Below are positions 22,470 to 33,436 of a stretch of DNA of 64,000 bases, in pieces (positions within the stretch are counted from its first letter, which is position 1; every line of letters begins with the position of its first letter). The notes under the pieces were generated by a model that did not search any database, had not been told where the DNA came from, and saw only the letters and a program-made list of their open reading frames with translations. The position numbers and the translations under genes were made by a program. Source of the stretch: Hexactinellida sp. DTS-2022 (taxonomy: Eukaryota > Porifera > Hexactinellida); assembly GCA_028753945.1 (NCBI GenBank), contig JAPNXP010000008.1:1302001-1366000 (forward strand), in the 5' to 3' direction.

Positions 22470-22680
22470 ATTGGTCGGCGGCGCTGTGAGCTTCTTTTGT
22501 GGGGGGCGGGAGCTTCTTTCGGAGGGGGGGGGGGGGCGGCGGCGGTCTTGGAGAACCGGGTTCGACACCCTAGTATTAATTGCAAATACAATAAAAACCT
22601 TGGGATATTTTGGGATTTTTGGGGGGGGGGGGGCGACCGCACGTTCGCCCCTCCCCCCCCGTCCGCCACCACTGGTGCTT
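22470..22680. other. GC-rich insert with long G and C runs
   Basis: Runs of 10-14 G (22520-22536, 22620-22632) and their complement near the right end, in otherwise AT-rich DNA. Interrupts the R1 sequence AGTATTGG...GTGCTTTGG. Probably a GC-rich MITE; I found no clear target duplication. Confidence 0.55.
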
Positions 22681-22892
22681 TGGTATATTATTAGTCCGTT
22701 ACGTCTCCACTGAACAGAGCATGATTAAATAAGAACTGAAATTTTCAGGGCTGGTATCTCATGGTTTACAGATGTGCACCTGGGGTCACGATTTTTGATT
22801 CATTTATTTGGACACATTTTTAAACCTGTTTAATGTTAGAAAAGAAACAATAAATTGTGTCTGAATATTTAATTTATTTGCATTCGATAGAG

Positions 22893-22961
22893 CAGTGGTT
22901 CTCAACCTTTAATGCTCCGTGGCCCCCCAGGGGGGCCACGGGGCCCGGTTGAGAAACGCTG
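22893..22961. mobile_element. 69-bp hAT-type MITE
   Basis: TIRs CAGTGGTTCTCAACC and GGTTGAGAAACGCTG, with a perfect 8-bp duplication CGATAGAG (22885-22892, 22962-22969). The paralogous R1 copy has one uninterrupted CGATAGAG at 63381-63388, an empty site. Confidence 0.93.
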
Positions 22962-23210
22962 CGATAGAGAATTAAATTCTCCACCTTTTCACAGTGCACG
23001 AATTTTTAAATTGGGTTTCGTTAGTGCCATAATAGGTTGCAAATTTCCTTTGTTTATTAACACTTCAGTTCAATTGAAAGTGTTAAATCTAATTCTATTG
23101 TTTCAATTTGTGATCATTATATTGATTTAACTTGTGGGATCGAGTAGGCTTCTATTTTACAATTGAAAACCGAGATTTTACATTTCATAACAACCACAGA
23201 TTATGTGAGT

Positions 23211-23685
23211 CGTGACCTACGTTATAATAAGGCCTGTTCACTAGAGTTAAATTTTGGACCATGGATGTCGTTTAAGTCCATTGATATTCTTACAATAAAT
23301 GTTATAGTCAGAGATAATTAACCAAGTAGTAATCCATAACGAAAAATATGAATGCCTTGCTACCCTTGCAGTCGGTTCGTATCGAAAATTCTCAAAAAAT
23401 AAATAAAGTTAAACCCGATTAGTTGTTATTGTTCTTCAAATGTTTATTTGCTAAAAACTTATATTCACTTTCATGTTTTCTTTAATATTTTGTACTATTG
23501 CAACATTCATTTACTTCAAATGTGCTTGGTATTAAACCCAATAGTATTTTACTTCTTCTGGATTACAACTTGGTTAATTATCTCTGACTATAACATTTAT
23601 TCTAAAAAGAATCAATGGACTTAAACGACATCCATGGTCCAAAATTTAACACTAGTGAACAGGCCTTATTATAACGTAGGTCACG
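23211..23685. mobile_element. Long-TIR element with 7-bp target duplication (copy A)
   Basis: Inverted arms of about 115 bp start CGTGACCTACGTTATAATAA. Direct duplication TGTGAGT (23204-23210, 23686-23692). The matching R1 copy at 63960-63966 has a single TGTGAGT, confirming exactly 7 bp. Terminal similarity to 25581-26847 places them in one family. No ORF. Confidence 0.9.
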
Positions 23686-23733
23686 TGTGAGTATATTTCC
23701 TTCTGCAAGAATACTCTTGCACTGTTAATGTTA

Positions 23734-24212
23734 TTTATCGGTTTTCAAACATCAGCTGATTGGGAGATTCGCAAGGGTTCCACAATTATAACACTTTAAC
23801 TTTAAGAAACTTGTCAATAGTAATAATCTTTTGGACTGAAATCACTACAGTATTTGATGTCAGATTGACAATATAAATGTGGCATCAAGTTGCCAAAAAT
23901 CCATCCTTGGGGATCTTAAAAAATGTCAGATGATTTAGAGATAGTGAATTTTCTCTGTTCTTCTTCGTACAAGTCAGCACTCTGTCTCATTGCCTATATA
24001 CAATGACATACAACATGTTAAAATACAAAACCTTTCCATTTAGCACAACTTGACATACTCGGATCTGTAAATCATGCTCATTTTTGTCTCTATCAAGCCG
24101 CTGATACTTGATATTGTGATTAATAAGACGATCAGGGCTACCAGGAAGGTATTTAGGTACTGCACCTTTCTTCAATGTAGCTTTTATTGGTCGCATCTCG
24201 TTTGGCCATCAT
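23734..24212 (-). repeat. Duplicated block with exon-like frame, copy 1
   Basis: About 97% identical to 53675-54161 in the same orientation. Both carry a minus-strand frame with LKKGAVPKYL and LINHNIKYQRLDRDK ending in a stop. I do not recognise the protein. The flanks differ, so this is a duplication or an unrecognised mobile element rather than two chance exons. Confidence 0.7.
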
Positions 24213-24433
24213 GTTAAATTTACCTAAAGCACAAAATGTATCAGTTAATATACTTATGCAGTTATACTTTATACACCTGAGTCTTATTCTCTAGTATAAT
24301 CAAATATTTATAAAGGATATATTGTATTGAGTAGGATGGGCGGTTACCTGGTTAACCGTGGCGAGAAATTGAATTGTAACCGTTGCCTCAGATCGGTTAG
24401 CCAACCCTACCCTTGCATCGGCAAATACTGGTA

Positions 24434-24607
24434 CAGTAGATGTCGGATATAAGCACACCGGTTATAAGAACATATCGGATATAAGCACACTATGTTGGAA
24501 AACGGTTGTCATATACCCTGTATAATTTATGTCGGTTATAAGAACATGCCGGTTATAAGCTCCTTAAGTGCAGTTCCCGACGATGTGCTTATAACCGGCA
24601 TCCACTG
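24434..24607. mobile_element. Mariner/Tigger-type MITE (TA target)
   Basis: Ends CAGTAGATGTCGGATATAAG and CTTATAACCGGCATCCACTG, flanked by TA on both sides (24432-24433, 24608-24609). A second copy at 49547-49869 carries a nested insert. Confidence 0.88.
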
Positions 24608-24640
24608 TACTAAAGAAATATTCATGTGAAAAGTATTTGC

Positions 24641-24939
24641 TAGTGTTGTAGGTCGGAAAATTTCCTAGGAAATTTTCCGGAAATTTCCAAAAAATAGCTA
24701 AATGTCCGGAAATTTACAAGGAAAATTATTATATATACCTAGTTTTTTTAATTTTGATAAACCATATCTATAATGTAGAGTTGTTACTGTGCGCTTGTTA
24801 TTTTCCCTCATGACAGTCTAACTTAAGTAGCACAAAAATTTTGGCAATTTCAAATAAAGTTCCTAAACATAATTTGAAATATGTAATCTTTCCAGAAATT
24901 TCCATAGAAAACAAATTTTTTGGAAATTTTACAATTCTA
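24641..24939. mobile_element. hAT-type MITE (TAGTGTTGTA ends)
   Basis: TIRs TAGTGTTGTA and TACAATTCTA, with a perfect 8-bp duplication GTATTTGC (24633-24640, 24940-24947). The interior is rich in GGAAATTTCC words. Confidence 0.9.
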
Positions 24940-25580
24940 GTATTTGCCAATCTATTTTCCAGTGAACAGTAGTAGTGCCATCAAATTATTAATAAGAGGG
25001 CGATATAATGGTTCTCTTGTCATTGAAAATTGGTTCGACAGCTATCCCAATACTACTGGCAATCCTCCTTTGCATAAGGGGAGTCAAGTTATTTATGGAA
25101 CAATTGAGCAAATTAATATCCATGGTATGTACCGGGCCTGTGATAACAACAACAAACATCAAATCAGGCAAAACAGTACTCATGGGAGACTGAGTAGATT
25201 GGGAATTCAGGAATGGACTGAGGATATTATCACTGAATTCAGTTAGCTTAGGTTTCTTACTGAGTGGCTCAGAATCATCAGCTACAAATACCCTTTTCAC
25301 ATGACTAAAGACCGGGTCTTCAGAATCAGACTGCGTAAGGGGAGAGCATGGAAGAAATACATCCATGGTACATGTATCCTGAGTGGAGTGCACTGCATTA
25401 CCCTAATGATTCTGGAATACCTCACGATATACCACATTCTTAACCAAGGCTCCGTCGGATGAGGAGGGGGTGCCGCACAAACCATAAGTTTAATCCGGCA
25501 GTTTTTGAACTCGGCTCAATGCAACATATAGTTGGCCATGGCTGAAAATAGCATTCGGAGATCGTAGGAATATGCCCACA

Positions 25581-26847
25581 CGTGAGCTTCGTTATATAAG
25601 GCCTTACCACTACTCCGAAACATGGATTACTTAAAGGCCATTGATTATTAGCTGACATATCTTTATCTCAATAGCTAGTAACGACAGACCTGAGAAATGC
25701 ATTATAATTATATAGGAAGTTATGGACATGATATCAAGGCATACATAACACCCTTTAGAATTGTGATATACAGTACATAATAGATATAGTGATATAGGAT
25801 ATAGTGATATATTGAATATAGTGATAATTTTGCAGCTTTAGGTGCGTCCCCGAGCAAATCCCATACAAATGTTATTGGTTATAGTGATATCATTATTGGA
25901 TATAGTGATAATTTGTGTACAGATTACACAAGAATTTTGGATTTTTTACCATCCTTGGACCCCATAATTTCATATTTAAAGTATAAATATCGTTACCACT
26001 TGAATTTGATAAGGAATTCGATTATTATTTTCAGAATATAAGTATTGACAATGTATACAATTATATATTAGATGCGGTGATACGGTGGATATAGTGATAT
26101 AATGGGTATAGTGATATATTGGATATAGTGATATATTGGATATAGTGATAATTTGGCAACAAATCAGATGTCCCCACCATTATCACTATATCCAATATGT
26201 ACTGTATCACCATTTGATTACGTAATCGCTATTTTTCGTGGGAAAAACCGTGTTTTTATAGCCTGCTTTTAACATAGTTAAACGCATTATAAATGTTCAA
26301 AATTGGAACATCAGGTAGTCCATAACTAGTTGAATGAAATATATCGAAATTATAAATGGAATGTTGACACATTTCTCGGTTTCCAGAGAAATGCATTTCT
26401 TAAAATGAGCCATAACTCAAAAACTATCGATATATGTAAACTATGCTAATACTAATCTATCCGCAATAGGTAACTTCCTATTCATTGATAATACATTTTT
26501 AGGGCTAACTTCAATATTTTTTGAAAGAATTAGATTATTTGCACTTAATTCTTCATATGGTAATACACTCAATATCTCAAATATTATTAAATTAGGCCAA
26601 AAACACGGTTTTTCCCACGAAAAATAGCGATTACGTAATCAAATGGTGATATATCACAATTCTAAAGGGTGTTATGTATGCCTTGATACATGTCCATAAC
26701 TTCCTATATTATTATAATGCATTTCTCAGGTCTGTCGTTACTAGCTATTGAGATAAAGATAAGTCACCTATTTATCAATGGCCTTTAAATAATCCATGGT
26801 CCAGCAAAATCTACTCAGTAGTAAGGCCTTATATAACGAAGGTCACG
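25581..26847. mobile_element. Long-TIR element with 7-bp target duplication (copy B)
   Basis: Inverted arms of roughly 250 bp (left 25581-25771 plus 26207-26262; right about 26592-26847). Ends CGTGAGCTTCGTTATATAAG / CGTGACCTTCGTTATATAAG. Direct duplication GCCCACA (25574-25580, 26848-26854). Removing the element plus one duplication restores the helicase frame (ENVG-IFLRSP), which independently fixes the duplication at 7 bp. A TA-site MITE is nested in the left arm. No ORF. Confidence 0.9.
25772..26204. mobile_element. TA-site MITE of ATATAGTGATA repeats
   Basis: Ends CAGTACATAATAGATATAGT and ACTATATCCAATATGTACTG between two TA (25770-25771, 26205-26206). The interior repeats GGATATAGTGATAT many times. 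The uninterrupted sequence (GTGATATATCACC) survives in the opposite arm of the host element near 26645-26660. Confidence 0.88.
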
Positions 26848-27604
26848 GCCCACATTTTCTAAACTCTCTCCTTCCCCTTTGTTAATGGTAATACAAAATG
26901 CAGGACGAATAGGGAACTGCCTCCTTCTGAGCACAAACGGAAAGTCTGAGTCAGATGGAGTCATGGGAATTCGGGGAATAAAAACCCGTTTACCCTTATG
27001 AACGAACACCTGTAGCAATTTCAGCGTCAATCATGCGATTCAGGAATGCTTTTACAGTTAACCGAGTGCCGTTACACATTCCTTGAGTCGGGTCAAGACT
27101 ACGCAATAAAATATTAGAAGCGTAAACCTTAAGACAGAGTCTGTGAGGAGGCAAACCATTTGGTGTAATAGAATTTAGGAACTCAGTGGAGTACATAGCC
27201 GCCTGCTCTTCACCTACCGAGTCTGCGCTTAATAACGTGCTCGCTTCCTCAGGTATCAGGTTCATAACGTATTGATTATAAACTCAGTCGTATCATTCTT
27301 AGGACACATCAAACTACGGCGAGAAATATAATCAGGATTATTATAGTTAACTTTAATATCGCCGTAAGTAGCAGCAACCAAATCAGAAACTGACTGACAG
27401 CTACTACGAATTTTCGGTCTACGTGAATCATATGATCGAAATTCGTGTTCAGCATACTTGTTTACCTATAATACCCGTTGAAAGCAAACTTCTATGTTGA
27501 ATTTGAATTTTCATTAATTTGTATACATATTTAGTGTAAACACTAAATATGTATACAAATTAATGAAAATTATTATTGTTGTTGTTTACAAACAACAATA
27601 ATAA

Positions 27605-28065
27605 CAGGGAAAGAAAAGCTCACGAACGAACTTATTGAACTTGAACTGAACCAAGGACTTTTATGGCATATTCGCTGAACGAACTGAACGAACGCTAACG
27701 GTTCCCTGAACGGCAGTTGAAGGAACTGAACGAACTGAATGAACGAACTGAAAGACTAAACTGAATATCGATAAATTAGAAATACTGAACCATTATTTCA
27801 TACGTAGAATATAAATATATCACTAGAAAACTAAAATATAAATAGATCACTACTTATACCTGCTTATCATACCTAATAACCACCACCAACTCATCTGAAC
27901 TGAACGAATGATCGAACGAACTGAACGAACGAATTGAACGAACGAACTGAACGAACGCTGGTGGTGTTGAAGTTACGAGGTGAACGTGAACGAACTGAAT
28001 GTGCGTTAATTTGAAATGAACTGAATTGGGTTTATTAAGTCCGTTCGTGAACCTTTCATTCCCTG
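27605..28065. mobile_element. hAT-type MITE with GAACGAACT repeats
   Basis: TIRs CAGGGAAAGAAAAGCTCACG and CGTGAACCTTTCATTCCCTG. The flanking 8-mers AATAATAA and AATAATAT match at 7 of 8. The interior is packed with CTGAACGAACGAACT-like words. Inserted into the Helitron 5' region. Confidence 0.85.
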
Positions 28066-28340
28066 AATAATATATATTTATATCATGATTTATAAATGCG
28101 AAATTCGTGCTAAGCATACTTGTTTACCTATAATACCCGTTGAAAGTTAACTTCTAGGCTCATTTTGAATTTTTATTAATTTGTTTACCAATTGTGTAAA
28201 CAACAACAATAAATATTCATATCAGAAATTAATAAATGCTAAATCAGCATACTTATACCTATTAACATTTGAACTTAGTTTCTATCTCAATTATAAATGC
28301 GGTTTATATTCCCCAATCACTTTAATAAAAAGTACAGGAG

Positions 28341-29199
28341 TTCAAGGTTAGAAAGGTAATTATGTAATCACTTTCAGTCCATTTATAGGACGTCTTCAGT
28401 TAAGGTTTGTTGTATCTTTAATGTTATGCTTTGTGTGCCTAGAGTTCGGGTATGTGATTTCGGATTCAGCCATAATAATATTTTGACTATAAACGGATTT
28501 CTGTCGATTGTGAATTTGTACAGGTTATATATAATATGCAATTGTTACTACTTATATTTACAATGATATGATTAATTCTTTTATCGAAGTTATTGTTCCG
28601 GAGACTGAATTTATAGCCTGGAATGTGTAATATTAGAATAATTTTTTAGAAATTCATGCCACAAAACACAAAAGAGCATATCATATATCTGTAATACCAC
28701 AAGAGTTTATTGTGATGATACATTATTTAGATATAATAATATAACTTAATTAGATCATCTGATTCCCTAGCAACAGATAGTGTAGAATGGAATGTATTAT
28801 CAACCTATAATTGTTTCGCTAATTTTCGGGTCCTGAAATTTTTACCATATCTTCAGAATATACTAAAGATCGCCTAGCAAGAGTATTTCGTTGACCTTTT
28901 ATGACCTTTTTTTTTGCGGACATTTATACTTCTGTCTAAAAGTAAAAGTGAGAATCGGACAGTGGCCAATTAAAAATTGCAAAAACGACAAAACTTGATG
29001 ACTTTCAAAAGATTAAGTTCAACTATAACGAATAAACCATAGACTAAATCACTAGAATAAGTGTTACATGAGTAGTGATGGCAATAAAACTAAAGATATG
29101 AAAGAATGCATATAGAAGAGATTTTAGGATTTCGAAATTCCTAAATTTAGATGCATTGATTGTTTCGCTTAGTAATTCATTTATTCACGAAATAGGCAT
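28341..29199. other. Intergenic, no gene recognised
   Basis: AT-rich sequence between the Helitron 5' region and the R2 repeat. No coherent frame or known element end. Confidence 0.35.
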
Positions 29200-29239
29200 T
29201 GAATGAACTTGAAATTTTGGGTATATCCTCCCTATACAT

Positions 29240-29990
29240 TCTAGTATCAATGTATGATATACAATACAATATTTATAACAGGATTTTTCTCTCTATTTCC
29301 TGCTATAGACCACTGTGCGCGCGTTTGTACATGGTTTTGAATCTCTTCCAAGCGTATTTTCAGAGTTATGTGCTATTTTGTACAGCGAATCACTGGTTTC
29401 ACCACATTGAACGATTCTCAATACTGTATTCCTCAACAATGGTAGGATTGGTGTCATCATTACTCTATCCAAGCAATCACTGACGATAATAATCAACATT
29501 TTATTTTTTAAAAAATTAAAAAGAGAAAATTTAATCCTTTATGGCCTATAATCACATTCGAGGGTACAATTTCTTCTCCATTTTTTTCTCAGATACCCGA
29601 GGAGGTAGAATTAAAATATACGTGTTCAAAATTCTCGCAATACACGACTTCCTATCCTTTCATATTACATTTTGTGACCCTAACACCCACCGTTTTCAAA
29701 ATAACAATATATGGGCAAAGGATGTGCCCATTTTTGATGACACAGCAAATTTCATCTCTCCTAAAGTATAAACTCTAGAGCTTAGCTCTAACCATCTAAT
29801 CACATCAACATCCCACTACAAACTCATTGGGAGAACAAATGAGACGATTATCCAAATGGTTACAATCCACAGCCTACGCAACTATAGTCTATTCACGGTA
29901 TTTAACCATGGATAACTTCAAGTCTTACATGCAAAATACATACAATATATAGCATATCTAATTTACCTGATATTAAATGGATTTTAGTGA
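29240..29990 (-). repeat. Repeat R2, copy next to P relic A
   Basis: Shares several hundred bp with 46400-47560 in opposite orientation, and shorter parts with 37740-37940 and 41130-41310. Marker words include CTCTAGAGCTTAGCTC, CCCATATATGG and CGGGTATTGCGAGCATTTTG (on the R2 forward strand). It begins exactly where the P transposase relic breaks off (after FIAG near 30010). Confidence 0.65.
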
Positions 29991-30336
29991 ATATTACTGC
30001 AATTAGAGGTGGGTAAGAGGTGGGGGTCCAGCAATGAAAGCCAAGGACTGGCGAATTTCTGTCATCGGTGAAAAATCGAAGTTTTGGTAGAGAAGCGAAG
30101 AGTAAGCGCTCAGGTCTGTTTGGAGAGTTTCAGCGTTATCAGGTTCCATATCACACGAGAAAGTTTTAACAAATTCCTTTAGCGAAGTATCAAATTTGCT
30201 GTTTTGAACTCGGTATAATTTTAAGATGTTTGAGAGTTTAATTCTAAGTTCACTCTCAAGAATTTGGCAGATAGAAATGTTGTAATTACAACCGGACATT
30301 AATCTGTACACACCAAAATGTTTTTCAAGAGAATCG

Positions 30337-30495
30337 CAGGCACGGATCCACTGGGGGGGTGCGCACCCCCCCAACTCTTCATGAGATTGGACTCGAGAGA
30401 CTGTCACATTTCACAGATAGCTAAATTAGAGTAATAATTACGCTATGGTTTAAAATTTGCACCCCCCCACTAATTCTAGCCTGGATCCGTCCTTG
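30337..30495. mobile_element. hAT-type MITE in P transposase
   Basis: Starts CAGGCACGGATCC and ends GGATCCGTCCTTG, with a perfect 8-bp duplication GAGAATCG (30329-30336, 30496-30503). It splits the NDSLEKHFG motif. A sister copy is at 51439-51604. Confidence 0.93.
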
Positions 30496-32277
30496 GAGAA
30501 TCGTTTTTGTAGAAATCCTGTCAAAACGTAAGAAAACCCACACTCACGCTGGTTAAATAGTTAAAGATTTTTGGTATAACTTGACAAGTGTGAATTAAGC
30601 TAATAAAGGTCTGTGAGCTAAGCTTTCCTGCTCTCCCGCTACAACTAGAGCACTTCCAATCCTGAAGCCAAGAAACAAACTAGAAAAAACACAAAAATAT
30701 TATCTTCAAGCTTGAAAACCTTTAAATTAGGATCACGTAGGCGAATATCTTTGCCTGGACTATGTATGTCGCACATTTCCAAAATCTGTTAATGAGAGAA
30801 ATGAAATGACAAGTTTGGTTTGAAATATTATTCCTTTCATTAAACAACAATACCGCATTGGATGTTGACTGATCCCAAACTGCAAGAGCCAAAGGGACAC
30901 TTTGTCTTTCAAGAACTGATGGCCAAACAACTTTGGATGTTAATTTATGATCGATCTTAGCAGTTGAATATTGCTCGGACTTGTAAATATTTATGAGATC
31001 TTTGAATGAAGCGTTTGAAAGGTGATAAGGAAAAGTTTCACTAAAGTAATGATCAATTGATGGAAAGGTAAAGGTTGTATTAGTATCCTTTTGATTTATC
31101 CAATTATTTCGGATACACTTCACTATATGAACTGGGTCAAACATCAAGAAAATTTATCTAGTATGGTCTGATGGGTTTGGGCAAGTTAGCTGTAAACTTG
31201 CACTACCAGCTAGAGACTTGAATAAACTCACATTTAGTTGATAATGACTGTACAAATTACTACTACCTTAAGACCACACTTCTCGATGTCAATAATAACT
31301 TGCTTTACCACTGGAAGTAAGTCAGAAGATTTTGCATTACAACATGGAAGAAGTCTCACAATTTCTGACCACTTTGTGAATAGGCTTGTAACTTGAAAAG
31401 CTAAGACAGTCTTAGCTGAATGAGATTCAAATGAACTGTTTTCTTGATGTGCTGAATCGGTTTGTATAAAAGAGGAGCCAAAGATTTTACCCCCCTTATA
31501 GGTATAATCAGACCTTACGTGAATTTCGTATAACTGGAGAAGAACATGTTTCTTGAATTTGTTGAAGTCTTTGCATGCAACCTTCAGATAATCTATAAAA
31601 CCTGTGTCTAAGCCAATATTTGAATATAGCCTTCGGAGAGTGGATGGATGAGGAAGAGAGATACATTCTAGTGATTGCAGATAAAGGTTTCAACCGGAAG
31701 AGATTAATTGACCCTTGAGAGATAGAACCAAAGTTAAGACATTATAACGACGGTTGTTCTTTGAAACCTTCAAATTTTCAAGTTGACACAAAATAAATTG
31801 TAGCCGATTGAAGTGCTTGCTTCTTGACAATTTGTCAATTTCTCTATGGTAGATCTAACTGAACAGATAGCATTGTTGATACCAATCTCAATAGCATCTT
31901 ATTGATGTGTCTCAAGCTCTTGAGTTAACTGAGAAATTTGACGAATATCAGAAATGAGAGTGATTTGGATTGGAATTTCATCTTCAATTACAAAACACTT
32001 CACATGCAAAGTTTCATCAATACAAATCTGGTGAGACATGGTTAGTAGCGGTCCAGATTGTAACTTCTTAAAAATATGCAATGTAGTCTGACTTGAGCGA
32101 ATATACATCCATTTTTCAGATAAATTAAGTGTCGAAAACTTCAGCTGCATATCATCAATATCATTAACAGAAAAGGTGTCGCTCTCCTTTTAAGTTTTGC
32201 ACGACTCAACTCAAGAGCTTGATGAAAATGCCGGATATCAATTTCATCTCGGTCTAAACGATCTGGGTGTTCAGAAG

Positions 32278-32461
32278 CAGGCTTTCATCCAGGCAAAATT
32301 TCCCGCGCGCCTAGATTAAGTTTGAGCTCGCTCACACGCGCCTAAAATGCTCAATTTGTATTACGTCTATGGGAGCATCTCTCGATTTTGCGCTCCTAGA
32401 AAAGTTTCCTTTTGAAATTACGCGCCTGGAGGCGCGTCGCATACGCCTAGATGAAACCCTG
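32278..32461. mobile_element. hAT-type MITE (CAGGCTTTCATCC family)
   Basis: TIRs CAGGCTTTCATCCAGG and CGCCTAGATGAAACCCTG, with a perfect 8-bp duplication TTCAGAAG (32270-32277, 32462-32469). It interrupts the P relic just after its THAP domain. Sister copies: 44967-45180 and 56591-56804. Confidence 0.93.
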
Positions 32462-32940
32462 TTCAGAAGATCCTTGTAAGTAAGAAGGACAGTTAGGTAG
32501 ATTGACGGGCTTGGCATGGTACAATTGCTCTATCTTACAGTAACACCCCCTACTTTTTTAATGATGGCCAAAATCACTGTATGCCACGTGATAGAACACG
32601 TTGAGACATGAAGATTGAGCTAAAGATCACTAAAATCGGTCAAGAAACAAAAAAGTTAAATTTTTTTTAGCTCATAAGCCAAACTCTATGGGAAAAATTG
32701 AAATCATCACTGAAGCCAAATATACTATAAAATAGTATTGTAGTAGCATAGTTATGTGCATACAAGCCAATTTACATGTCTAACACTTCTATTCGTTATT
32801 AGGTGTCAGATTCATTTTATCAGATTCCTATTATATATTTCAAATCCTCAGTTTCAAATTATTCTACAAAATGCTAAGCGACATGATTCGATTCATTATT
32901 TCAACTGGTATTTGATTCTTATTCAATTATTCGTCCGTAT

Positions 32941-33428
32941 TAGTGGTTCTCAAACTTTTTACAGCGCGGACCACTTCAGCAAATATTAGTCTCTCCGCGT
33001 TCCACCATAGTGACCGATATTTATATCAGGGTTGGGTTCAATTATATTTTTCAATTATAATTTACAATTACAATTACGCTATCCTTAGAATTTCAACTAC
33101 AATTACAATTATATGGATTGTTGCTTTCCAATTCCAATTAGAATTACAATTATAGGGATTTGTGTTTTTCAATTACAATCACAATTACAATTATTTCAAA
33201 AACGTAATTAATTGTAATTGAATTAATTACAATTATAATAGAACTCAACCCTGATTTATATACACCCCTGAAAAAGATGTACAGCATAACGTGCTATAAA
33301 GTACAATTGCATTGTGTCTAATAACATTTCAATTTTGATATATTAAGTAAAATGAGATACCTCCTCGTACCACTAGAAGGAGCTCGCGTACCATCAGTGG
33401 TACGCGTACCACAGTTTTAGAACCACTG
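32941..33428. mobile_element. hAT-type MITE, host of a nested MITE
   Basis: Ends TAGTGGTTCTCAAAC and GTTTTAGAACCACTG. Flanking 8-mers GTCCGTAT (32933-32940) and GTCTGTAT (33429-33436). Encloses the MITE at 33027-33253. Confidence 0.85.
33027..33253. mobile_element. Nested hAT-type MITE of CAATTA repeats
   Basis: TIRs CAGGGTTGGGTTCAATTA and GAACTCAACCCTG, with a perfect 8-bp duplication ATTTATAT (33019-33026, 33254-33261). The interior consists of AATTACAATTACAATTA-like repeats. The uniform composition suggests expansion by slippage. Confidence 0.92.
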
Positions 33429-33436
33429 GTCTGTAT

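Larger units (their letters stand above)
22437..23720 (+). repeat. R1 variant unit carrying three insertions
   Basis: Short palindrome at 22437-22468, then a GC-rich insert (22470-22680). The body is a subtype shared with 62554-62700 (reverse) and 63190-64000 (forward). The MITEs at 22893-22961 and 23211-23685 are absent from those copies, which keep single uninterrupted target sites. Confidence 0.75.
25440..27430 (-). pseudogene. Helitron Pif1-like helicase, C-terminal part
   Basis: Reading down from 27430: ISRRSLMCPKNDTTEF, LLSADSV, LPPHRLCLKVYASNILL, DPTQGMCNGTRLTVKAF, then (one frameshift near 27010) [17 protein letters not shown] and [17 protein letters not shown], and beyond the insertion IFSHGQLYVALSRV. 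These are the C-terminal motifs of the SF1 Pif1-type helicase in Helitrons, which unwinds DNA during rolling-circle transposition. The N-terminal helicase motifs and the HUH nuclease are missing, and stops occur near 25510 and 25400. The 1.27-kb insertion at 25581-26847 falls between ENVG and FSHG. Inactive relic. Confidence 0.88.
24989..28340 (-). mobile_element. Decayed autonomous Helitron
   Basis: Minus-strand Helitron remnant: helicase segments at 25440-27430, a C-terminal extension (24989-25393) and a 5' region (about 27460-28340) that matches the Helitron 5' fragment at 42357-42760. I see no Rep/HUH nuclease domain. Two elements are inserted within it (25581-26847, 27605-28065). Confidence 0.75.
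30003..32518 (-). pseudogene. P-element-type transposase, nearly full-length relic (A)
   Basis: From 32518 downwards: the end of a THAP DNA-binding domain (LPNCPSYL), RLDRDEIDIRHF, KWMYIRSSQTTLHIFK, a long open stretch at about 31700-31260 with SDYTYKGGKIFGSS and FQVTSLFTKWSEIVRLLP, then FDPVHIVKCIRNNWIN (31140), PSVLERQSVPLALAVWD and DSLEKHFGVYRLMSG with LESELRIKLSNIL (30300-30200). This is the domain order of P/THAP9 transposases (THAP, RNase-H-like core with GTP-binding insertion). Frameshifts, stops and two MITEs (30337-30495, 32278-32461) inactivate it. The C-terminal part after FIAG is replaced by repeat R2, and the start of the THAP domain is lost at the border with the 32519-37704 element. 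Confidence 0.88.

Noticed and set aside
22556..22570. GGTTCGACACC resembling a tRNA B box
   Set aside because: No A box, acceptor stem or anticodon arm at the right distance; it lies in the GC-rich insert.
22461..22713. Three overlapping Gly/Pro-rich ORFs
   Set aside because: They come from G and C runs in the GC-rich insert, all frames open by composition.
24944..25246. Plus-strand ORF opposite the Helitron helicase tail
   Set aside because: The minus strand continues the helicase homology from the SHGQLYVALSRV motif; the plus frame is its shadow.
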